Source: Bin87 sp965115825 (GTDB lineage: Bacteria; Chloroflexota; Dehalococcoidia; Lucifugimonadales; UBA3495). Taken from it: a stretch of DNA of 64,000 bases. Shown in pieces: positions 18,066-25,393 of the stretch (positions are counted from its first letter, which is position 1; every line of letters begins with the position of its first letter). The notes under the pieces are model-generated. The model searched no databases and was not told where the DNA came from. It saw nothing but the letters and a program-made list of their open reading frames with translations. The stretch covers positions 1,922,001 to 1,986,000 of the forward strand of contig OZ220464.1 of the NCBI GenBank assembly GCA_965115825.1, given 5' to 3'. Both the position numbers and the translations under genes were made by a program.

Positions 18066-18985
18066 CTGTCAGAATCAGGATTTACGGGATTTGGGGATTT
18101 TCAGGATGGGGGTCTAGTTAGGGAGAAGGCGGTTGCGGGGGTGGGTTGTGGTGTTGGAGTGGGGGATGGTGGTTGGGTTGGCGGGTTTGGTGGGGGGATT
18201 GTCAGAATCAGGATTTACGGGATTTGGGGATTTTCAGGATGGGGGTCTAGTTAGGGAGAAGGCGGTTGCGGTGGGTGGGTTGTGGTGTTGGAGTGGGGGA
18301 TGGTGGTTGGGTTGGCGGGTTTGGTGGTGGGGGATTGTCAGAATCAGGATTTACGGGATTTTGGGGATTTTCAGGATGGGGGTCTAGTTAGGGAGAAGGC
18401 GGTTGCGGTGGGTGGGTTGTGGTATTGGAGTGGGGGATGGTGGTTGGGTTGGCGGGTTTGGTGGGGGGATTGTCAGAATCAGGATTTACGGGATTTTGGG
18501 GATTTTCAGGATGGAGGTCTAGTTGGGGAGAAGGCGGTTGCGGGGGTGGGTTGTGGTGTTGGAGTGGGGGATGGTGGTTGGGTTGGCGGGTTTGGTGGGG
18601 GGGGATTGTCAGAATCAGGATTTACGGGATTTTGGGGATTTTCAGGATGGGGGTCTAGTTGGGGAGAAGGCGGTTGCGGGGGTGGGTTGTGGTGTTGGAG
18701 TGGGGGATGGTGGTTGGGTTGGCGGGTTTGGTGGTGGGGGATTGTCAGAATCAGGATTTACGGGATTTTGGGGATTTTCAGGATGGGGGTCTAGTTGGGG
18801 AGAAGGCGATTGCGGGGGTGGGTTGTGGTGTTGGAGTGGGGGATGGTGGTTGGGTTGGTGGGTTTGTTGGGGGGGATTGTCAGAATCAGGATTTACGGGA
18901 TTTGGGGATTTTCAGGATGGGGGTCTAGTTGGGGAGAAGGCGATTGCGGGGGTGGGTTGTGGTGTTGGAGTGGGCGATGGGAATG
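18066..18985 (+). repeat. Tandem array of seven roughly 135-bp units
   Basis: Seven units begin near 18067, 18202, 18337, 18472, 18607, 18744 and 18878. Each consists of the GTCAGAATCAGG...GGATTTT element, then GGGGGTCTAGTT(A/G)GGGAGAAGGCG, then a G-rich tract with GTGTTGGAGTGGGGGATGG. Units differ by single bases and by the length of short G or T runs, indicating recent amplification. Unlike a CRISPR, the sequence between elements is repeated too. The long plus-strand glycine/tryptophan-rich frames are translations of the repeat and not genes. Confidence 0.9.
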
Positions 18986-19140
18986 TGGTCGGGGTAGCTT
19001 GAGCCTGCGTAAGGATTTTGGAGGGAGCTGCGGTTGAGGTGGGTGGGGGTGATGGCGGTATTCTAAAAAATTGTACTGGAAACGGCTCTGGCGACTGGGG
19101 ATAATGTGGGGGCGGTTTGGCGAAGGTTAGGGGCGCCAGC

Positions 19141-19892
19141 GTTGGGTGTTAGGCTGGGCGGCGGGTAGGTAGGGTGTTGGGTTGGGCGCTGGGTAGGTAG
19201 GGTGTTGGGTTGGGCGCTGGGTAGGTAGGGTGTTGGGTTGGGCGCTGGGTAGGTAGGGTGTTGGGTTAGGTGGTGGGTAGGTAGGGTGTTGGGTTAGGTG
19301 GTGGGTAGGTAGGGTGTTGGGTTAGGTGGTGGGTAGGTAGGGTGTTGGGTTAGGTGGTGGGTAGGTAGGGTGTTGGGTTAGGTGGTGGGTAGGTAGGGTG
19401 TTGGGTTAGGTGGTGGGTAGGTAGGGTGTTGGGTTAGGTGGTGGGTAGGTAGGGTGTTGGGTTAGGTGGTGGGTAGGTAGGGTGTTGGGTTAGGTGGTGG
19501 GTAGGTAGGGTGTTGGGTTAGGTGGTGGGTAGGTAGGGTGTTGGGTTAGGTGGTGGGTAGGTAGGGTGTTGGGTTAGGTGGTGGGTAGGTAGGGTGTTGG
19601 GTTAGGTGGTGGGTAGGTAGGGTGTTGGGTTAGGTGGTGGGTAGGTAGGGTGTTGGGTTAGGTGGTGGGTAGGTAGGGTGTTGGGTTAGGTGGTGGGTAG
19701 GTAGGGTGTTGGGTTAGGTGGTGGGTAGGTAGGGTGTTGGGTTAGGCGCTGGGTAGGTTGGGTGTTGGGTTAGGCGCTGGGTAGGTTGGGTGTTGGGTTA
19801 GGCGGCGGGTAGGTTGGGTGTTGGGTTAGGCGGCGGGTAGGTTGGGTGTTGGGTTAGGCGGCGGGTAGGTTGGGTGTTGGGTTGGGCGGCGG
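19141..19892 (+). repeat. 28-bp G-rich minisatellite, about 27 copies
   Basis: The unit is GGTGGGTAGGTAGGGTGTTG followed by GGTTAGGT. About 17 central copies are essentially identical. Flanking copies carry GGCGCT or GGCGGC in place of GGTGGT; the left edge has GGTTGGGC and the right edge has AGGTTGG. This is a homogenised core with diverged edges, expected for unequal exchange or slippage. Each unit holds several GG/GGG runs able to form a G-quadruplex on the plus strand. No gene lies between 19003 and 20041; an A/T-rich patch (about 19935-19985) just before the OsmC gene may hold its promoter. Confidence 0.93.
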
Positions 19893-20041
19893 TGGGGATG
19901 TGGGCGAGGGGTGTGGCCGGTGGATTGCGGGAGATTGGCGATAATGTGCGGATGGATTATTATTGGGGATAGTTTATTATCGTGATACCGGTGTTTTAAC
20001 GCCGGAAGCGAAGCTTGGGTTAAGGAAGCAGGAGGAATACG

Positions 20042-20491
20042 ATGGCTGCATTGGAACTGACTTACCGGGCGGAGACGTACAGCTCGGGGACGCATGGGAG
20101 GGCGATTTGCAACGCGCGCACGCATCATTGGGTGGCTGATGACGGAGGGGGAGAGGCGGCGTCGGCGGGGGAGCTGTTTTTATCCGGCATTACGGCCTGC
20201 GCGGTGAACATGGTGGAGCGGATTGCGGTTACGGATGAGGCGCCGGTGGACTTTATGGAGGTTTCGGCGGAGGCGTACCGGGATCCGGAGGCTACGCCCG
20301 GGGAAGTTACGCTGTATGCGGACGTGCGCATCCACTTCAAGATCTGGGGGGTGGACGATGACCAGGGGAATTACCTGGTGGATGTGTGGAAGAAGCGTTG
20401 ACCGCTGTATGGATCGGTCGCCGTGGCGACTCCCAGGACAACGGTAACGGCGGAGTTTGTGTCGGAACCGAGGCAGAAGCACGGAGGATAG
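20042..20491 (+). CDS. OsmC-family peroxidase, probable selenoprotein
   Basis: Reading stops at a TGA (20399-20401) after 119 codons, but the same frame continues as PLYGSVAVATP...RQKHGG to a TAG at 20489-20491. This gives 149 residues, the normal OsmC length. OsmC/Ohr proteins are thiol peroxidases with two conserved cysteines: the first is here in LSGITACAVNM (Cys53), and the second sits in a 'CP(L/I)' motif exactly where the TGA lies (R-U120-PLYG). A hairpin with an apical GU follows 22 nt later. I read it as Sec at the second (resolving) position. The start is set by GGAGGAA 6 nt before ATG. The alternative is a nonsense mutation, but conservation after the stop argues against it. Selenium-containing OsmC-like proteins are known from marine metagenomes. 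Confidence 0.82.
20411..20433 (+). promoter_or_regulatory. Putative bacterial SECIS hairpin of the OsmC gene
   Basis: GTCGCC (20417-20422), GT, GGCGAC (20425-20430) form a perfect stem with a CGUG-type tip. GGA/TCC pairing extends it below a small bulge. The apical G is 22 nt after the UGA, within the 16-37 nt window of the bacterial SECIS model, which wants a G among the first two loop bases. Confidence 0.7.
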
Positions 20492-22607
20492 CATAGAGAT
20501 TCTGCTGTCCATATTTGCAGCGGGCCTCTCGGAGACGGCTGCCGGCCATCTGAAAGATTTTGCGATTGTGATGGCGATAGCCGCGGCCGGGCTGGCCCTT
20601 GCCCGGCTGGTATGGCAGCCGCCGGTTTTGGGGTATCTGCTGGCCGGGCTGCTGATAGGGCCGTTCACGCTGCCGCGGCCGTTGGTGAGCAACCTGGACA
20701 CCATCGAGCTGATGGCGGAGCTGGGGCTGATATTACTGCTCTTTGGCATTGGGCTGGAGCTGGGGTGGCGGCGTATCCGGGAGGTGGGGTTCCTGGTGCT
20801 GGTGATTGGCGTGGTTGAGATTACGACGCTGACGCTGCTGGGGACGCTGATTGCGAACCGGATGTTGGGGCTGTCGGGGTACAGTGGGCTGTACCTGGGG
20901 GGAGCGATGGCTATCAGCAGCTCGGCGATTTTGCTGAAAGGGCTGCGGGACGGGGGGAACCTGCGGACGGGGTGGGGGCAGACGATAGTGGGGATTCTGC
21001 TGATAGAGGATTTTGCGGCGGTGGTTCTGCTGACGCTGCTGGCGGGACTGGCGACGACGGGGTCGACGGATCTGGCCGGGGTGGGTTGGCTGGTGGCGAA
21101 GCTGGCGATTTTCTGCGTGGCGGCGTTGGCGTTTGGGACGCTGCTGGCGCCGCGGCTGATGCGGCTGCTGTCGCGGGCGCGTTCTGATGAGACGCTGCTG
21201 CTGGCTTCGCTGGGGTGCTGTTTCGGTCTGGCGCTGGGGGCGGAGTTTTTGGGGCTGTCGGCGGCGGCGGGTGCTTTTCTGATTGGAATGGTAATTGGGG
21301 ACACGGATGCGGCGGGTCGGGTGACGCGGCTGGTGAATCCGGTGCGGGATATGTTCGGTGCGATGTTTTTTATGTCGATAGGGATGCTGATTGACTATCG
21401 GACGCTGGATGATTTCATATTGCCGGCGCTGGTGGTGGTGGCGGTGTTTATGAGCGGGAAGATAGTCGCCAACACGGTGGGGGCGATATTGTCGGGCCGG
21501 AGTACGCGGCAGGCGGCGCGGGTGGGGATGACGATGCCGCAGATGGGGGAGTTTTCGCTGGCGATAGGGAGGGTGAGCGCGACGGATAGCCTGGCGGGGG
21601 CGACAATCGGGCCGATACTGGCGATTGCGACGGCGATAACGTCGATACTGGCGCCGCTGACGTCGCGGATGGCGGAGCCGTTGTGCGACTGGACGGGGAG
21701 GAGGGCGCCGCCGGCGTTGGTTGAGGTTGACCTGGCGATTCGGCTGGGGATTCGAACGTTCTGGCTGGCGTTTTCGCTGTCGGGGAGGACGGGGAGGATA
21801 CTGAAGAATGTGCTGCGGCGCATATTGATTAATATGCTGATAATAGCGGTGGTTACGGCCATTGGGACGGCGTGCGCTTATGCGCTGCCGGGACTGCTGG
21901 CGGGGCTGCTGCCGGTATCGGAGGATATGCTGGGGCTGATAATCGGGGGCGCGTCGGTGGGGTTGATGGTTCCGGGAGCGGTTGCCATCTGGCGGGAGCT
22001 GCGGGTTTTGTCGCGGTTGGCGGTGAGGTTGGACGGTGGAAGCGGAGCCGGGGGGCTGGCGCGGCAGACGCTAATCCGGCTGGCGCAGGACGGGCTGGCG
22101 ACAGCGCTGTTGGTGGTGGCGGTGATAGGGCTGACGCCGCTGCTAATCCGGCTGTTTGCGCTGGGGACGCTGTCGGCGCCGCTGCCGATTTTTCTGCTGC
22201 TGGTTTCGGCGGGGCTGCTGGTGTTTGTGAGCTTTCATATTCACCATGTGCTGGAGACGGCGTTCCACGACACGTTTGCGGCGCCGGGGGCAATGGGTGC
22301 GGCGGCAGCGAGGGTGGAGTCGCGGCGGACGGTGTCGGAGGAGCAGTTGGAGCCGGTTGACGTGGAGACGCCGGCAGTGCGGGACGGGAGGCGCCAGCCC
22401 GTGGGCGGGTTGGGGGCGCAGGGGGAAGGGTCGCCGTCGGCGGGGGCGCAGGGTGCGCAAAACGCTGATAAGGATGGCGGTTTGTGGGATATTCTGGAAG
22501 AGCGGGTTGGACCGCTGCGTTCTTCGGATCCGGGAGATTCGGCTCGAGGGGCCTCGGGCCGGGGCGTGGATGGAGCGGGGCTGGGCGGGCGGTCGGAAAG
22601 CGATTGA
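20457..22607 (+). CDS. Cation:proton antiporter, CPA2 (KefB/GerN-like)
   Basis: About 700 residues. Twelve to thirteen hydrophobic segments include LVWQPPVLGYLLAGLLIGP near the start, LLLFGIGLELGWRRI, AISSSAILLKGL, LIEDFAAVVLLTLLAG, and SAAAGAFLIGM with FGAMFFMSIGML, all CPA2 exchanger blocks. A C-terminal tail of about 110 residues is polar, low in complexity, and lacks the TrkA-N NAD domain of KefB/C. The start is unclear: a TTG at 20457 overlaps the OsmC gene by 35 bp, whereas GGAGG at 20483-20487 would favour initiation near the ATA at 20493. It lies between two probable selenoprotein genes and is probably co-transcribed with the OsmC gene. Confidence 0.88.
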   Translation: MCRNRGRSTEDSIEILLSIFAAGLSETAAGHLKDFAIVMAIAAAGLALARLVWQPPVLGYLLAGLLIGPFTLPRPLVSNLDTIELMAELGLILLLFGIGLELGWRRIREVGFLVLVIGVVEITTLTLLGTLIANRMLGLSGYSGLYLGGAMAISSSAILLKGLRDGGNLRTGWGQTIVGILLIEDFAAVVLLTLLAGLATTGSTDLAGVGWLVAKLAIFCVAALAFGTLLAPRLMRLLSRARSDETLLLASLGCCFGLALGAEFLGLSAAAGAFLIGMVIGDTDAAGRVTRLVNPVRDMFGAMFFMSIGMLIDYRTLDDFILPALVVVAVFMSGKIVANTVGAILSGRSTRQAARVGMTMPQMGEFSLAIGRVSATDSLAGATIGPILAIATAITSILAPLTSRMAEPLCDWTGRRAPPALVEVDLAIRLGIRTFWLAFSLSGRTGRILKNVLRRILINMLIIAVVTAIGTACAYALPGLLAGLLPVSEDMLGLIIGGASVGLMVPGAVAIWRELRVLSRLAVRLDGGSGAGGLARQTLIRLAQDGLATALLVVAVIGLTPLLIRLFALGTLSAPLPIFLLLVSAGLLVFVSFHIHHVLETAFHDTFAAPGAMGAAAARVESRRTVSEEQLEPVDVETPAVRDGRRQPVGGLGAQGEGSPSAGAQGAQNADKDGGLWDILEERVGPLRSSDPGDSARGASGRGVDGAGLGGRSESD

Positions 22608-22701
22608 GGGGCGGGAAAGCGTTAGAATGGCGCCGAGGAGACCGGGCCTTGCGGCTAACGACTGACCATCAAACTAACCATATAAGGGGAAAGACTGAAC
22701 G

Positions 22702-23625
22702 ATGCGTATTTGCTCATTTTTACCTTCGGCGACCGAGATTGTGTATGCGCTGGGGCTGGAAGATCGGCTGTATGGGGTGACGCACGAATGCGACTACCCG
22801 GCGGCGGCGAAAAGCAAGCCGTGGGTGGTGCGCAGCGTTTTTGAGGGTACGCAGCCGAGCAGCGGCGAAATCAGCCGGGTTATTTCGGAGCGGCTGGCGG
22901 AGGGATTGGGGATATATCATATTGACCAGGAGGTACTGGAGGCGGCGAACCCGGATCTGCTGCTGACGCAGGCGATTTGCGAGGTTTGAGCGGTGTCATC
23001 TCGGCAGGTTGCCGAGTCCACTGCGAATATGGAGAAGCAGCCGGAGGTTCTGTCGTTGGATCCGCAGTATCTGGGGGACGTGGTGGAGGATGTGCGGAGG
23101 GTGGGCCGGGCGACCGGGGCAGAGGCGGCGGCGGAGCGGGTGGCGTCGCGGATGCAGGAGCGGATTGACGCCGTAGCCGAGCGCGCAGCTCTGGCAGATG
23201 GGCGTCCGAAGGTTCTGCATTTGGAATGGACTGACCCGCTGATGTGCGGGGGCCATTGGGTTCCGGAGATGGTGGAGCTGGCCGGGGGGACGAACTGCTT
23301 TGGCGACAAGGAGATGGGGTCATATACGCTGGAGTGGGAGGCGGTGGTGGAGAGCAAACCGGAGGTTATTGTGCTGATGCCCTGCGGGTTTGAAGTGGGG
23401 CGGGCGTTGCAGGATGTGCCGCTGCTGAGGGAAAAGGAGGGTTGGGGTTCGCTGCCGGCGGTGCGGGACAGCAGGGTGTTCGCCATAGACGCCAGCAACT
23501 ACACCAGCCGCTCGGGGCCGCGGCTGGTTACCGGGTTGGAGATACTGGCGGAGATGGCGCACCCGGAGCTGTTCTGCGGGATGACGCCGGAGATGGGAGC
23601 GCGGCGGATATACGCGGCTAGTTGA
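22702..23625 (+). CDS. Cobalamin-binding (BtuF-like) protein, probable selenoprotein
   Basis: Two same-frame segments are separated only by a TGA at 22987-22989; together they encode 307 residues. The first has RICSFLPSATEIVYALGL and GVTHECDYP; the second has LEWTDPLMCGGHWVPEMVELAGG, SKPEVIVLMPCGF and DASNYTSRSGPRLV. These are in the order and spacing of the signal-less periplasmic-binding-like family annotated as cobalamin-binding protein (PF01497). Family members have a CxxC near 'LTQxLCxVCAVS'; here it reads ICEV-U96-AVSS, so the second Cys is UGA, giving a CxxU redox motif. A perfect hairpin with GGU loop follows 18 nt later. No signal peptide, so probably cytosolic. The alternative reading is a split pseudogene. 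Confidence 0.8.
23000..23016 (+). promoter_or_regulatory. Putative bacterial SECIS hairpin of the cobalamin-binding gene
   Basis: CTCGGCA (23000-23006), loop GGT (23007-23009), TGCCGAG (23010-23016) make a perfect 7-bp stem with a 3-nt loop that starts with G and contains GU. The loop begins 18 nt after the in-frame UGA (22987-22989). Position, loop size and loop base all fit the bacterial SECIS model. Confidence 0.72.
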
Positions 23626-24307
23626 GGCGGGGGCCTTTGAAGGGGGTGTTCTGCTCGACCTGCTCGGCGATGATGCGGTTGGCCTGACGCATGAGGGACA
23701 GGAGTTTTTCGAGTTGCTGGCCGGCAGTGCGGGTTTCGAGCAAGTCTTGGCGGACGTCGGGAGGGAGGGGCAGGCTGACGGCGAGGGCGGAGGAGGAGGC
23801 GCGGGCGAGGTCGATGGGGTCGTCGGGAACGGGGATTTCGCGGTTCCAGCCGCCGGACATGGCGGTGAGGAAGCGTTGGAGTTGGATGTACTGCTCGCGG
23901 ACGCCGGCGAGGGTGGTTGCGGAGACGATGCCCTCTTCGTCCGGGATGTATCGCACCAGGCCGACCTGGTGGGGTGAGGTTTGGGCGGTTGCGAGGAGTT
24001 CGAAGCGACGTTCGCCTCGGGTGAGGATGTTGAGGCGGCCTTCCTGGAGGCGCTGGACCTGGGAGATGCGGGCGGTGGAGCCGACGGAGTGGGGAGACGC
24101 CGGTTCGCCGACTTCGCTGCCCTCTTTGATGAGGAGTACGCCGAAGGGTTCGCTGCGGCGTACGCAGTCGCCAATCATGTCTTTGTACCGCTCTTCGAAG
24201 ATGTGGAGCGGGAGGGGCATTCCGGGGAAGAGCACGACGTTGTTGAGGGGGAACAGCGGCAGCTCGACGTAGGAACCGGGGGGGAAGTCGTCGGGATTGA
24301 TGGGCAT
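23618..24307 (-). CDS. LON peptidase substrate-binding domain protein
   Basis: A 229-residue stand-alone Lon N-terminal domain (PF02190): VELPLFPLNNVVLFPGMPLPLHIFEERYKDM at residues about 14-45, then FGVLLIKEGSEVG, and a C-terminal helix with LMRQANRIIAEQVEQ. There is no AAA+ or protease domain. Such proteins are widespread; their biochemical role is not established beyond likely peptide or protein binding. The gene converges with the BtuF-like gene, overlapping by 8 bp at the 3' ends. A small hypothetical gene lies about 100 bp upstream on the same strand. Confidence 0.9.
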   Translation of the reverse strand: MPINPDDFPPGSYVELPLFPLNNVVLFPGMPLPLHIFEERYKDMIGDCVRRSEPFGVLLIKEGSEVGEPASPHSVGSTARISQVQRLQEGRLNILTRGERRFELLATAQTSPHQVGLVRYIPDEEGIVSATTLAGVREQYIQLQRFLTAMSGGWNREIPVPDDPIDLARASSSALAVSLPLPPDVRQDLLETRTAGQQLEKLLSLMRQANRIIAEQVEQNTPFKGPRLN

Positions 24308-24405
24308 ATGGGAAGTATAGCGGGGGAGAGCGTCCCCGGCAAATGGCCGCCCCTGCCGGCGTTCGGGCGGGGGCGGCGCAACAAAGTGGAGAGGGTGGGG
24401 TGCGC

Positions 24406-24657
24406 TTACTTGACGGGTTCGGCGTCCGGGGGGCGGTTGTGGATGGCTTTGGTGCCTTTTTTGAAGATGCAGGTGCGGATGTTGTTTTCGAGTTCGGTAG
24501 GGTCTGATACGTTGGGGTAGCGGGCCTGGGCTTCGGGGCTGCTGAGGTATTCGAACATTTTCTGGAGCACTTCGTCTTCGGACTCGCCGATGATGACGGT
24601 GCGGTCGCGGGGGTCGGAAAGGAAGTTGCTGGGGCGGGCGTAATAGACGTCGGGCAT
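24406..24657 (-). CDS. Small hypothetical protein
   Basis: The frame opens at 24678, but GAGGAGGAA lies right before an internal ATG at 24657, so the protein is 83 residues starting MPDVYYARPSNF. It contains RDRTVIIGESEDEVLQKMFEYL, a short strand-helix with an acidic surface, and ends in a polar tail. I do not recognise the family. The strong ribosome site and clean length support a real gene. It lies upstream of the LON-domain gene on the same strand. Confidence 0.6.
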   Translation of the reverse strand: MPDVYYARPSNFLSDPRDRTVIIGESEDEVLQKMFEYLSSPEAQARYPNVSDPTELENNIRTCIFKKGTKAIHNRPPDAEPVK

Positions 24658-24775
24658 GAGTTCCTCCTCCTCAGGCAAGTATGGCGTTCGCCGGGGCGGA
24701 CAGCCGTCGCTTACGGTAGGTAGATTGATACACCAAAAGGCGTGGGGTTGTCAATGATGGCGGGAGTTATGGGGC

Positions 24776-25310
24776 GTTGTCAGAATCAGGATTTACTGGA
24801 TTTTGGGATTTTCAGGATGGTGGGTTGGTGGCGGACGGGGTAGCGGCGTTCGCTGATGGTGAAGGCGCTGACGGCGGCGGGGAGGAGTAGGGCGGCGGCG
24901 ATGGCGAATTAGGGAGGGGGCTTAACGCCTGTTAAGGTTGTCAGAATCAGGATTTACTGGATTTTGGGATTTTCAGGATGGTGGGTTGGTGGCGGACGGG
25001 GTAGCGGCGTTCGCTGATGGTGAAGGCGCTGACGGCGGCGGGGAGGAGTAGGGCGGCGGCGATGGCGAATTAGGGAGGGGGCTTAACGCCTGTTAGCGTT
25101 GTCAGAATCAGGATTTACTGGATTTTGGGATTTTCAGGATGGTGGGTTGGTGGCGGACGGGGTAGCGGCGTTCGCTGATGGTGAAGGCGCTGACGGCGGC
25201 GGGGAGGAGTAGGGCGGCGGCGATGGCGAATTAGGGAGGGGGCTTAACGCCTGTTAAGGTTGTCAGAATCAGGATTTACTGGATTTTGGGATTGGCAGGA
25301 TTTAGGGGGT
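24776..25310 (+). repeat. 161-bp tandem triplication containing the MFS gene end
   Basis: Units start at 24776, 24937, 25098 and (partial) 25259, exactly 161 bp apart and nearly identical. Each unit is the dispersed GTTGTCAGAATCAGG...GGATTTT element followed by about 85 bp. Those 85 bp match the 3' end of the MFS gene at 25394-26716 (GTAGCGGCGTTCGCTGATGG, GCGCTGACGGCGGCGGGGA). The unit then ends AATTAGGGAGGGGGCTTAACGCC. Part of a coding region was thus captured and amplified together with the element. The copies are not expressed as a protein. Confidence 0.92.
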
Positions 25311-25393
25311 TGGTTTTGGGTTGGGGGCTGGGGAAGGGGTGGGGGTTATGGGGATGGTGGGGTTATGGGGGTGGCGGGGATGGTGGGAGGGGG

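Noticed and set aside
18066..18985. CRISPR array
   Set aside because: The DNA between the repeats is itself repeated, the period is about 135 bp, and no cas genes are nearby.
18133..19037. Gly/Trp-rich proteins on the plus strand
   Set aside because: They are translations of the tandem repeat in three frames, each ending at unit borders; no ribosome site or family.
19141..19892. Telomere or chromosome end
   Set aside because: Units are 28 bp, internal, flanked by ordinary genes; the GGGTTAGG similarity is coincidental.
20042..20401. Truncated 119-residue OsmC protein
   Set aside because: Frame and family similarity continue past the TGA, so a selenoprotein is the better reading.
22993..23625. 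Separate 210-residue gene starting at the GTG after the TGA
   Set aside because: It lacks the N-terminal third of the fold, has no ribosome site, and joins the upstream segment in the same frame.
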